Positions 33,696-43,000 of a stretch of DNA of 64,000 bases are shown here, one piece after another (position 1 is the first letter of the stretch; each line of letters opens with the position of its first letter). The stretch comes from Streptomyces sp. HUAS 15-9 (GTDB lineage Bacteria; Actinomycetota; Actinomycetes; Streptomycetales; Streptomycetaceae): the NCBI RefSeq assembly GCF_025642155.1, contig NZ_CP106798.1, positions 7,502,001 to 7,566,000 on the forward strand, written 5' to 3'. Made by a program: the position numbers and the translations under genes. The notes below the pieces were generated by a model. That model was not told the origin of the DNA. It made no database searches and was given only the letters and a program-made list of their open reading frames with translations.

Positions 33696-35507
33696 TCACC
33701 CTTCGGCCGAGCCGAGCCAGGTGGCGAGGCGGACCGGGTCGGGCGCGGTGCCGGTTGCCCGCAGCAGGGCCCGGTGCACGGCTCGGGCCCGCTCCGGGTG
33801 CTCACAGAGCAGGCGGGCCGCCGCCGGGTCGGTGCCCGCCATGGAGAGGGCACGGCCGAGGCCCGCCCAGGCCCCGGCCGGGCAGGGTTCGGCCGCCAGG
33901 TGTGACAGATAGGCGCGCCGTGCCGCCGTCGCGTCGCCTGCCGCCAGCTGGGCGTCCGCGGTCAGGGCGCCGGCCACCCTGGCGGCCGTCTTCTCGGCGG
34001 TGTCGAGTGAGATCCGGTCGTCGTCCATGTCGGCGAGGCGGTAACGGACCAGCACGGACAGGCTGTCGAGCCAGCGTGCCGACGGGTCGGGCACGATCTC
34101 GGACTGCATCGCCGGCGAGGGGGGAGGGGCGGCTCCGGCCAGCCAGGCACGGACGGCGCTGTCGACCGCGGGCGCGGGAAGCCGCCTGTGATGGGCGCGC
34201 CAGCGGGCGAGGCGGTCGTCGGCACAGAGCCGGGCCAGCGCCAGACACTCCTCGGGTACCGGCTCGGACAGCCACTGTGCGGTTCGGTTGCGCAATGTGG
34301 CCAGCAGGGCCGTGCCGAGCGGGGTGAAGCGCGGGTGGCGGTGTATTTGCTCCATTGCCGTGTGCACATGGATGCGCCACAGGGCGAACTCGAAGTGCGC
34401 CAGGGCGCCGCGTTCCGTTGTGGCCGCGCGGTGCCCACGCCAGAACGCGGTGATGCCCACGAACGCGTAGATACCTTGGACCAGGCCGTCGAGAGGCCGC
34501 GGGTCGTCTCGCCAAGGCGCGTACCACAGCTCCGGTGATGCACCGGTGTCGCGGGTCAGCAGGGGCGACAGGTGCAGCAGGCTGCCGAGCTTCGTGTGCT
34601 GGAACTCGTGTACGAGAGTGACGGCCAGCTGGGTGGCGTCGTCCGGTTCCGAGGCCTCGAGTCCGCCGAACGCGTCCCCGGATGTGACACTACGTGGCCG
34701 AAACCTTTCCCTTGGGGCTGTGGGAGTCAGCGACAGCCAGCTTTGGCGCATCGCGTCGGCCGTGGTGGGCTGCTCGTCGAGCAGCATTGTCCAGGCTTGC
34801 TCCAGCAACTGCCGCCAGAGTGCCGCGGCCTCGTCGGACAGCGGGTGGGGCTCGGTCGGCAGTGGATAGGTCCGGTAGGGGTCCGTGTCGTCCAGGGCGA
34901 TGGTGAGCCGCCGGCCCTCGGGACCGACCGAGAGCCGACGCACCGGATGCCAGTGCGGGCCCGGCGAACCGAGCGGATACGGTACGGCGACCGTGGCACC
35001 GGGCACCTCCAGCACGGCCTTTCCGCTCTCTGCCCGTACGGTGGCCGTGGTCCACGGATCACTCACCGGCAGCACCGCACAGCCGAGCGTCGGCAGCGGT
35101 ATCCGGCCGTGCCGTACCGGCACGTCGATGGTGAAGTCCAGACCTGCCCGCAGTCCCGCCGCGGCGGCGAGGGCACCGGCATGGCCGAGTACCGTCCGCA
35201 GCGGCGGCTCGTCCACGGACGCCGCGCCGCGGAGCCGACGCAGTACGGTGGCCAGCCACATGCCCGTCTGGGGGTACATCAGGAGTTCCCCGACGACCTG
35301 AGGAGTGCGGCACTGCGCCCGGCTGAGCAGGTCCCAGGCGGGGCCGAGGTCAGTGGCGTCGTCGAGCATCCGCAGCAGGAGCAGCCGGCGGCTGCGTTCG
35401 GCCCCCAGGAGGAGGTCCAGGGTGTCCGGGCCGCCCTCGCCCCGCATCAGCTCCGTCACACCGGGGGCGGGCAGGCGATGATGCGGCAGCGAGGAATCAG
35501 TACTCAC
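33696..35507 (-). CDS. HExxH-motif protein 1, putative alpha-ketoglutarate-dependent peptide beta-hydroxylase type
   Basis: 603 residues from GTG 35507 (GAGG 8 bases upstream). HEFQH at 300-304, followed by the block YAPWRDDPRPLDGLVQGIYAFVGITAFW, marks the HEXXH domain originally described near FxSxx-COOH peptides and radical SAM FxsB, and more recently linked to alpha-ketoglutarate HExxH enzymes that hydroxylate Asp/His-type side chains of ribosomal peptides. The gene lies 18 bases downstream of a 60-residue peptide gene in the same direction, consistent with enzyme and precursor. The N-terminal ~290 residues are a conserved extension; the C-terminus is helical. No radical SAM gene is in this window. 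Activity is inferred from the family. Confidence 0.8.
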   Translation of the reverse strand: MSTDSSLPHHRLPAPGVTELMRGEGGPDTLDLLLGAERSRRLLLLRMLDDATDLGPAWDLLSRAQCRTPQVVGELLMYPQTGMWLATVLRRLRGAASVDEPPLRTVLGHAGALAAAAGLRAGLDFTIDVPVRHGRIPLPTLGCAVLPVSDPWTTATVRAESGKAVLEVPGATVAVPYPLGSPGPHWHPVRRLSVGPEGRRLTIALDDTDPYRTYPLPTEPHPLSDEAAALWRQLLEQAWTMLLDEQPTTADAMRQSWLSLTPTAPRERFRPRSVTSGDAFGGLEASEPDDATQLAVTLVHEFQHTKLGSLLHLSPLLTRDTGASPELWYAPWRDDPRPLDGLVQGIYAFVGITAFWRGHRAATTERGALAHFEFALWRIHVHTAMEQIHRHPRFTPLGTALLATLRNRTAQWLSEPVPEECLALARLCADDRLARWRAHHRRLPAPAVDSAVRAWLAGAAPPPSPAMQSEIVPDPSARWLDSLSVLVRYRLADMDDDRISLDTAEKTAARVAGALTADAQLAAGDATAARRAYLSHLAAEPCPAGAWAGLGRALSMAGTDPAAARLLCEHPERARAVHRALLRATGTAPDPVRLATWLGSAEG

Positions 35508-35525
35508 GAATCGGCCTCGGGCTCG

Positions 35526-35708
35526 TCAGTCGAAGCGCATCGCCCCGCCGTCGAGTTGACTGACGCTGGCCAGCTGGTGGTCGATCTGCGGCAGCAGCTC
35601 CTGTACCGACCCGGCGAGAACTCGGGCGTCAATGGAGCGCAGTGTGTCAAGAGATACCCCCACGAGAACGACCAGGCTGGACTCCACGTCGGACACAGTC
35701 GGCTCCAT
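35526..35708 (-). CDS. Small peptide, candidate precursor for HExxH protein 1
   Basis: 60 residues from ATG 35708 (AAGGGG 10 bases upstream; an in-frame TTG 9 bases earlier is an alternative). The sequence VESSLVVLVGVSLDTLRS aligns with VESELVDLSGVRLDD of the second peptide, followed by a helical middle and a divergent, Gly-containing C-terminus ending GGAMRFD. This leader-like conserved half and variable tail fit FxSxx-COOH-type ribosomal peptide precursors, although the F-x-S-x-x terminus itself is absent. It is the first gene of the two-gene operon with the HExxH protein. Confidence 0.65.
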   Translation of the reverse strand: MEPTVSDVESSLVVLVGVSLDTLRSIDARVLAGSVQELLPQIDHQLASVSQLDGGAMRFD

Positions 35709-35822
35709 GGCGGCCAAACCCCTTCCCCCGGCTGTGTTGGATGCTGGCTGCTCACATCCTCCTCATCATGACCCGCCGCACGGACTGTGAAACCCCGCGC
35801 TCAGCCGGGCGCGCGATATCAG

Positions 35823-36938
35823 TCACCGTGCGTCCGGTTCGCGCCGGTGACGCCGGGACAGCTCCGTCGCCTCCCGGTCGAGGACGGCCACCCCGGCCGA
35901 GTCACCCTCCAACAGCCTTACCGCTTCGAGGAATTGGTCAAGACTCCCCGGATAGTGCAGACAGGTGCGCAGGATGCCGTACACGTCCGGCCGCAGTATG
36001 GGCGAGCGGGGACTCATCGCGGCGACGGACGGGTCGATGCCGGACAGTGTGAGGTCGAGGGTGGTGCGGTTGGCGACGGTCGGCAGCACGACCAACGCGT
36101 CGGCCAGACCGGCCAGTTCACTGAGCCGGAGGGTGGAGGGCAGATGGGCGAGGGAGACCGGGGACGGCGAGGTCCCGGCGACCGGGTCGGGCCGGGACAA
36201 ACCGGCCGGGTCCAGAGGCAGCCCGGCGCATTCGTGCAGGGTGCTGAGTTCGGCCGGGTTCAGCAGCGCGTACCAGTGGCTCACCCTCGTGGCCGCGAGT
36301 CGGCCCAGCCCGTCCGCCGGGTGGTGGGCGCTGACCAGACCGACCAGCCGCCCGTCCTGCCAGACGGCCGCCCCCGACATGCCCTCCCACGGCGAGCGCC
36401 GTGGGTCCGGGTCGGCGGCCGGCGGGGTGACCGCAAGCTCCAGGGTGCCCTCGCGGCGGTTGGACAGGACCGAGGTGAGACCGTTCGCATGGCAGGAGTC
36501 GCGGTACTGGGAGGGCGAACCGTCGTTGAGCGACCGCATCCGGTCGGTGCGCAGCTTGAAGCGGGGAAAGCCCAGTGTGCTGCACGGCAGGTGGAGGTCC
36601 GTGTCCGGCAGGTCGCCGTAGACCGGGGGCACGGCAGGTGCCGCGTGCGGGCCGGGCGGCGGGTCGGTGATCTCCAGGAGTGCCAGGTCGGCCTTGTCGG
36701 AAGCGAGGGCCACCCGGGTCCGCGCGTTCCACTCGTCGGGACGGTCCGCGTCGAACCTGACCCGCACATCGCCCTGTGTCGAGCCCTGTACGACATGTGC
36801 GGCCGTGAGCACCCAGCGCGGGCCCACCCGGTAGCCGGAGCCGCGACGGCCGGGACCCTGGGCGCCGCCGGCCGCCCGGACCATCACCTCCGCCACGCGA
36901 AGCGGGTCCAGACCGGGGCGTCCGTCCGGCTCCTGCAC
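35823..36938 (-). CDS. Trypsin-like serine protease with C-terminal effector-associated domain
   Basis: 371 residues, no signal peptide. The catalytic triad is complete: WVLTAAH (His48), KADLALLE (Asp84) and GMSGAA (Ser188). From about residue 275 a helical domain (LADALVVLPTVANRTTLDL ... ILRPDVYGILRTCL ... LLEGDSAGVAVLD) parallels the N-terminal EAD of the VMAP-C protein, so it is probably an EAD2-type adaptor. Intracellular EAD-trypsins act as effectors or processors in bacterial conflict systems. GTG 36938 is the first start with a family-like N-terminus, but its ribosome site is weak. Confidence 0.85.
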   Translation of the reverse strand: MQEPDGRPGLDPLRVAEVMVRAAGGAQGPGRRGSGYRVGPRWVLTAAHVVQGSTQGDVRVRFDADRPDEWNARTRVALASDKADLALLEITDPPPGPHAAPAVPPVYGDLPDTDLHLPCSTLGFPRFKLRTDRMRSLNDGSPSQYRDSCHANGLTSVLSNRREGTLELAVTPPAADPDPRRSPWEGMSGAAVWQDGRLVGLVSAHHPADGLGRLAATRVSHWYALLNPAELSTLHECAGLPLDPAGLSRPDPVAGTSPSPVSLAHLPSTLRLSELAGLADALVVLPTVANRTTLDLTLSGIDPSVAAMSPRSPILRPDVYGILRTCLHYPGSLDQFLEAVRLLEGDSAGVAVLDREATELSRRHRREPDAR

Positions 36939-37117
36939 CGGACTCAGCCCGTCCGCCCCGGATCGGATTCCAGGCCCTGCAACTCAGCGGCGTGGTAAGA
37001 GAGTTCGTGCACGCTCCCGTTCTACCCAGGGGGCGCTGACGTGTCACTCGAATCGGGCGGAATTCCGTGCGGCGGCGGTGAGGTGTGGTGCGGATGCGCT
37101 AGGGTCGACCAAGTCGT

Positions 37118-37145
37118 CTGAATACCGCTGAAAGGTGGTATTCAG
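37118..37145 (+). promoter_or_regulatory. Hairpin or operator in the leader of the second peptide gene
   Basis: CTGAATACC (37118-37126) and GGTATTCAG (37137-37145) are perfect 9-base arms around a 10-base loop, AT-richer than its surroundings, 48 bases before ATG 37193. It could be a protein binding site or an RNA stem-loop. The rest of 36939-37192, between divergent genes, shows no other feature I can support. Confidence 0.45.
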
Positions 37146-37192
37146 GCGTATTCTCCGTCACATCCAGATTTATGCGCGACATAGGGACAGCG

Positions 37193-37363
37193 ATGCAGAT
37201 GCCGGGAGTCGAGTCCGAGCTGGTCGATCTCAGTGGTGTCCGGCTGGACGACTGGCCCGTCCTGGAACTCCCGCAGGCCGACGCCTCCCTGAGCCGGCTG
37301 CTCAGCCGGATCGACGACTCCGAGGGCAGCTTCGGCGGCTACCAGCCGCCGCGCGAAGCCTAG
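37193..37363 (+). CDS. Small peptide, candidate precursor for HExxH protein 2
   Basis: 56 residues from ATG 37193 (AGGGA 5 bases upstream; ATG 37199 also possible). It begins MQMPGVESELVDLSGVRLDD, sharing the (V)ES.LV.L.GV.LD pattern with the first peptide, then a short helix SLSRLLSRIDDSEG and a C-terminus SFGGYQPPREA with aromatic residues and Gly-Gly before Tyr. The HExxH gene starts 11 bases after its stop. The order peptide-enzyme, repeated twice in 6 kb, supports a precursor role; modification sites are unknown. Confidence 0.65.
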   Translation: MQMPGVESELVDLSGVRLDDWPVLELPQADASLSRLLSRIDDSEGSFGGYQPPREA

Positions 37364-37373
37364 GACCGGGGCC

Positions 37374-39097
37374 GTGTCGCAGCCCACGACCCCACCCCAC
37401 GCCCTGCCCGCCACCGCTTTCGACGAACTGCTCTCCGGCGCCGGAGGCACGGACGCCGTGGACAGCCTCCGAGCGAGCGAGCGCAGCTGGCGGCTGCTCG
37501 CCATCCGTGCGGTGCTGGACGCCGTCGCGGCGGCGCCCCCGCCGGTCCGGCCCCGGCCGCCGACGCCTGGCGGCTGCTCGTCCGGGCCGGGGCGGCCGAC
37601 CCCACGGCGGCGGAGACGATGCTGGCCTATCCCACGACCGGCACCTGGGCCGCGCACACCCTGCGCCGACTGCGCGGCAGTGCCGGGGACGACGCACCGC
37701 TGTGGGTGCACACCGGTCACCTCCACGCCCTCGCGGCGAGCGCGGCGATCCTTGCCGGACTTGAGTTCCGCACGCACGTGCCGGTGCGGCGCGGGTGGGC
37801 GGTGCTGCCGCGACTCGGGGCGATGCCGGTGGACAGCGGTGCCGAGTGGGACATCGCCGACGTGCGTGCCGAAGGAGGGGGACGGGTCACCGTCGCCGGA
37901 CGGCCCGTTTCCGGTCCCGACTGGCACTCCCTCACCGAACTGGCCGCCGACGGCTGCACCTTGTTCCTCGACGACCTCGACCCCTACCGCACCCTGCGCA
38001 CCCCCGCCACGCCCGAGCCGCTCCCCGCCGACGACTGGAGAGAACTGTTCACCGAGGCCTGGGGCGTGCTGCGGGAGACAGGGCCCGAGGAGGCCCGGGC
38101 CATCGCGCGCGGGCTGGCCGTGGTCGTGCCCCGGCCGCGTGCCGAGCGGTACCGGCCCCACAGCGCCTCCTCCGGCGACGCCTTCGGCGCGGCACTGGCC
38201 TCCGTCCCGGACGACGCCGAGCAGTTCGCCTCGACCCTGGTGCACGAGTTCCAGCACAACAAACTCGGCGCGTTCATGCATCTGTTCACCCTCCACGAGG
38301 ACACCGGCGAACAGCGCCACTACGCCCCCTGGCGCGACGATCCGCGCCCTCTCGGCGGCCTGCTGCAGGGTGTGTACGCCTTCCACGGCGTCACCGGATT
38401 CTGGCGCCGACGCGAACACCCCCTCGCGGGCTTCGAGTTCGCCCTGTGGCGGACCCAGGCGGCCCACGCCCTGCACTCGATCGCCGACGCCCCCCAACTC
38501 ACCGCCCTGGGGCGGAGGTTGGTGGCGGAGCTGACCGCGACTCTGCGGCCCTGGCTTGCCGAACCGGTCGATGCCGGCCCCCTGGCCGCCGCCGAACTCG
38601 CCGTCGCCGACCACCGGGCGACCTGGCGGGCGTACCATGTGCGGCCCGATCCGCGCGCGGTCCGTGCCCACGCGGAGGCCCTCGCCCGAGGGGCCGCGCC
38701 ACCCCGCGACACCCCCGCCCCCAAGCTCGTCCCCGGGCGCCCGGTACGCGGCCTGGACACCCGCGCGGTCCTGCTCCGCCGCCTGCTGGCCGACCCCGAC
38801 GACGTCCGCCGCCTCGGAGCCGACCCCGGGGCCGTCGTCGAGGGCGCCCGCCCCGAGGATGTCGCCCTGGTCACCGGCCGCGTCGGCGAGGCCCTTGACG
38901 CCTTCCGGCACCGTATCGCCCGGGGCTGGGGCGACCCCGAGAGCTGGACCGGCCTCGCGCTGGCCGCCCGCGCTACCGGCGACCCGGCGGGAGAGGCCCT
39001 CCTGTCCGCCCCGGAACTCGCCATGGCCTTGTACGCGGAGTCGGAGCGGGACCCGCTGGAGCTGGGCCGCGCCCTCGCGCGGCAGGTCGCCGAGTAG
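37374..39097 (+). pseudogene. HExxH-motif protein 2 (putative peptide beta-hydroxylase type), frameshifted
   Basis: GTG 37374 begins a frame (FDELLSGAGGTDAVDSL, LRASERSWRLL) homologous to the N-terminus of HExxH protein 1 (VTELMRGEGGPDTLDLL). At the CCCCC run 37536-37540 the homology switches to the next frame (AADAWRLLVRAGAAD, then MLAYPTTGTWAAHTLRRLRG) and runs to 39097. One extra C would restore a ~574-residue protein. HEFQH lies at about residue 291 (bases 38243-38257), and YAPWRDDPRPLGGLLQGVYAF follows, so all catalytic elements are intact. The lack of other damage and the same type of lesion in the lipase gene make a homopolymer sequencing error as likely as real inactivation. Confidence 0.75.
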
Positions 39098-39138
39098 CCC
39101 TGCGGTCCCGGTGCGGGCCGGCGTGCCCCGGACATCGG

Positions 39139-39447
39139 TCACCGCTCGCCGTCGACGTCATCTCCCGAGATCAGGACAGTCCGCTGAGTGCCGTCCGGCG
39201 TGACCAGCCTCGGCTGCAACGTGACGTTGATCCGATGGGTCTGTGAAGTCGCCACCTTGCCGTCGGCGTTGGCTTCGACGACCCAGAAACGGACCTTGCC
39301 GCCGACTCCCGCCTCGCGGCCCACCGTCACGCTCGCCTCGATCTCCACCGGACCGAGCTCGAACCGCACGGGTCCGGCCGGACCGTTCGTCATCGCGGCA
39401 TACAGCTCCTGCCGTAACTGCACGATCATGTCTGACAGTTCGATCAT
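39139..39447 (-). CDS. Trypsin-co-occurring domain protein (Trypco2 type)
   Basis: 102 residues. MIELSDMIVQLRQELYAAM, FELGPVEIEASVTVGREAG, VRFWVVEANA and THRINVTLQP are characteristic of the Trypco2 domain, a small alpha/beta protein encoded near trypsin and EAD genes in conflict systems. ATG 39447 follows AGGAG at 8 bases. It is divergent from the EACC1-caspase pair, and the EAD-trypsin lies 2.2 kb away. A TACGAT -10-like box is present on the minus strand at 39486-39481. Confidence 0.8.
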   Translation of the reverse strand: MIELSDMIVQLRQELYAAMTNGPAGPVRFELGPVEIEASVTVGREAGVGGKVRFWVVEANADGKVATSQTHRINVTLQPRLVTPDGTQRTVLISGDDVDGER

Positions 39448-39569
39448 GCCTCGCTCCTGGTCGCGACCTCAGTGACCAGAATCGTAGCGACGGCCCGGCC
39501 GGAACGAGGTCGGTCAGCGGTTTGCCCGAACGTCATATGGTTTGGTCCGGGATCTGCCAAGCTGAGGCG

Positions 39570-40004
39570 ATGAAGCTGGTGGTGGAGATCCTCGGCACTG
39601 AGCAGCCGCACATCGAACTCGACGCCCTGCGTCACGACTTGGCCCGCGACCGGGAACTGCGCCCGCTCGCCGTCGAAGCGCGGCCGGCGCCGGGCGTCGG
39701 CGGTGCGATGAGCGGCGTCATCAAGGACCTGGTGATGGTGCTCGGCGCGGGCGGGGTGGGCGCCGCCCTGGTCCAGGCCCTCACCGCCTGGCTGGCGGGC
39801 CGTCAGCGGAGCATCACCATGAAGGTGACGTGCGGTTCGCGGAGCGTGGAGTTCGAGGTGCGCCAGGCCCGCGACCACCAGGCCGCCCTGGAGGTGTCAC
39901 GACAGCTGCTCGAACTTCTCGCCCAGGGCGGCGACGAGCCCTCGGGCGAGGGCCGGCAGCCGTCGGGCGAGGAGGATCAGCTCGTCCCCGGTGGCGAAGC
40001 GTGA
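39570..40004 (+). CDS. Effector-associated constant component EACC1 family protein
   Basis: 144 residues: a ferredoxin-like N-terminal half (LVVEILGTEQPHIELDALRHDLARD), a Gly-rich hydrophobic helix (VIKDLVMVLGAGGVGAALVQAL) and a strand-helix end (SITMKVTCGSRSVEFEV), the EACC1 pattern. The last ~30 residues are acidic and low-complexity. EACC1 genes regularly sit directly before a caspase or other effector gene, as here, where the stop overlaps the caspase start (GTGA). The ribosome site before ATG 39570 is weak. Confidence 0.8.
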   Translation: MKLVVEILGTEQPHIELDALRHDLARDRELRPLAVEARPAPGVGGAMSGVIKDLVMVLGAGGVGAALVQALTAWLAGRQRSITMKVTCGSRSVEFEVRQARDHQAALEVSRQLLELLAQGGDEPSGEGRQPSGEEDQLVPGGEA

Positions 40005-43000
40005 TCCACCACCCGGATCCGGCGAAGTCGCGGGCCGTCCTCATCGGAGTCACCCGCTATGCCGACCCCGACTGCTGGCAGCCCCTGCCCGCGGTCGCGA
40101 CGAACCTCGCCGACCTCAGGGCGGTCCTCACCGATCCGGACCTGTGGGGCCTGCCACCTGAGCACTGCGATGTGATCGAGGACCCCGAGGACCCCTCCGA
40201 CGTCCTCGTGCCTGTCCTGTCCGCCGCGAACAACGCCGAGGACACCGTGGTGGTGTACTTCGCGGGCCACGGAGCCATCCACAAGTCCCGGCTCGTCCTG
40301 CCGACCGTCTCCTCCACCGGCGACACCCTCAGCGCGCGAAAGATCGAGTTCGCCGAAATCAGCGAGTTCGTCACCGAACGCATGGCCCGCCATGCGGTGA
40401 TCATCCTGGACTGCTGCTGGAGCGGTATGGCGATCGCCATGTCGGACGTGGAGTCGGTGATGGACCGGGAGATCGAGCCCAGCAGCGCCTACATCCTGAC
40501 CTCGTCCGCCCGCGACAGTGTCTCGATCGCCGTACCGGGCGAGAAACACACCGTCTTCACAGGCGAGTTGCTCAAGACGCTGCGCGATGGTGTGCCCTCA
40601 CCGGACCGGGCTCTCACCCTGCGCGCCGTCACGACCGCTGTCGTACGAGGGCTGCGCGAGCGGCGGATGCCCCGTCCCCAGTACAGCCAGGCCGGCCGCG
40701 GCGACCACCTCGCCCTCGTCCGCAACCGTCAGTGGCGTCCCCCGCCGGACCCCGGCCCCGATTCCGCCGGGGCGGCCGACACCGCGACGCCGGACGCGGT
40801 GAGCGTCCCGGGCTCCAGTTGCGTACTGCGGCGCTACCCCGAGCAGTTCGACCCCGTCGAGCCGGACGGAGCCCGTATCACTCCGAGCCTTCTGCTGCGG
40901 GCCGACCGCGCCGTCGTCCCCTTCCACGGCCGGGAAGCCGAACTGGTGCACTTCGCCATCTGGCGCGAGGGCGGCGGCGCGCGCCTCGGGGTCCTGTACG
41001 CCGGTGGCGGCCAGGGCAAGACGCGCTTCGCCCGCCATCTGGCCGAGGAATGGGCGAAGGAGGGATGGCAGGCCTGGCACGCCGTCCGCCGCCCGAAGCA
41101 GGTTTCCGTGCTGCGCGAGGCCACCGGGGTCCGTTGGCGCTCCGGTGGCGCGGGGACACTCGTCGTCGTCGACTACGCCGACCGGTGGCCGACCGAGGAA
41201 CTGAGTGCGCTGCTGGAGTTCGTCGCCTCGTCCGGTTCCGGCCCCTTACGGGTCCTGTTGCTCGCCCGGATGACCGGTCACTGGTGGACCGCCCTCACCT
41301 CGCGTCTGCCGTCCGTCATCGCCCTGCACAACGCCGTCGCCCTCACCTCGCACACCCCTGACCCGAGCCACCGGCCCGCGGAGTTCCAGACCGCGCGCGA
41401 GGGCTACGCCCAAGCCCTCGGCATCCCCATCGACCGAGTGCGCCCCAAACCCGTCGACAGACAACCCGACTGGACTCTGCGCGACTTCTCCCTCGTCCTC
41501 ACGGTGCACATGGCGGCCCTGGTGGACGTGCTGGCACAGCTGTCCGGTACTCCCGCCCCCGTCGATCCGGTCGCCGTGTCGGCGGACCTGCTCGCCCGTG
41601 AGCGGGCCCAGTGGGAGGACGTCCTGGGCCACCGCGACTTCCGCGGGCTCACCCTCGACCAGGTCAGACGGGCCGTCTTCGTCGCCACGGTCACCGGCGG
41701 ACTGCCGGTGCGACAGGCGCGCAAGGCCCTGCGTCGCGCCGGCATCAGGGGCGACGAGGTCATCGACCCGCTGCTCAACCTCCACCGTCAGTGCTATCCG
41801 CCCCTCGACGGCGCCCAGAGCGCCGTCCTGGAGCCGCTGTACCCGGACCGGCTGGGCGAGGACTTCCTGGCGCTCACCATCCCCGGCCACAGCGCGGACT
41901 ACCCCGCCCAGATGGAGGCGCAGGAACTCGCCGAACGGTTGCTTCTCCCGTCGGACTCCGAAGTCGACGGGCCGCCCTGGACGCCGTACGCGATGACCAT
42001 GCTCGCGGAGACCTCACGCCGCTGGTCCCATGTCGCGAGCGCGGTCCTGCATCCGCTGCTGCGGGACCACCCGAAGCTCGCGGTGCGCGCCGGGGGCACC
42101 TTCCTCGCCACCTTCGCCGAGACCACCGAGCACACCGACCTGCTGGTGCGGATCCGCGCGGAGCTGCCCAGACACCGCGGTGCCGACCTCGCGGTCGGAG
42201 TCGCCGCGATCGACCGCCGCCTCGCCCCCTACGACGCGGACCGGGCCACCACGGGCGTGGACCTTGCCCGCAGCGCCGACGAACGGGTCCGCTCCTACTC
42301 CCGGGCGGGCCAGTCGTACGAGGCTCTCCGTGAGGCCGGCCGCGCGGTCGACGCATGGCGTGTGCTGGCCGAGCACCATCCGGCCGCGTACCGGGCGGCC
42401 CTGGCGAGCGCCCTGGCCACGCTCGGATCGCTGGAACTGGGCGACGGACAGACCGAGAAGTCGTGGGAGTCCGTCGACGAGGCGCTGCTGCTCGTCGAGC
42501 GGACCGAGGAGCCGGCGCTGAAGCCGACCGAGCGCTCCCGCATCCTCGTGAACATCGCGAGCGTCCTGCATCAGGCGGGCGACGACGAGAGGCGTGCCTC
42601 GGCCGTCCGGCTGGCGGAGGAGGCGGTGAAGACCTTCCGCGCGGCCGGCCCGGGATCCGACCGGCGGCACGAGGCCGGGCTCGCGGACGCGCTGTCGGTG
42701 CTGTGCGCGGCGTACGGCGGCGTGGGTGACATACCGAAGGCGCGGGAGGCGGGCGACGAGGCGCTCGCGATCCTGGGGCAGCTGCACGCCGGGGGAACGT
42801 CCGGCTTCGAGGAACTCAGCGAGGTCCTCGACCTGCTGGGCCGCCTCGCCGCCGATGCGGGCGACCTGCCGACCGCGCTCAGACGGGGCAGGGCCGCGGT
42901 CCGCACCCGTGCGCTGCTCGCCGCCGAGAACCCCGCCTTCGAGGAACGCCTCGCGCAGTCGCTGTGCAATCTCGCCGGCTACCACTCCGACCTCGCCCGG

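Noticed and set aside
33696..39097. Complete FxSxx-COOH system
   Set aside because: No radical SAM FxsB gene is present and neither peptide ends in F-x-S-x-x; only the HExxH, TPR and peptide-like components are supported.
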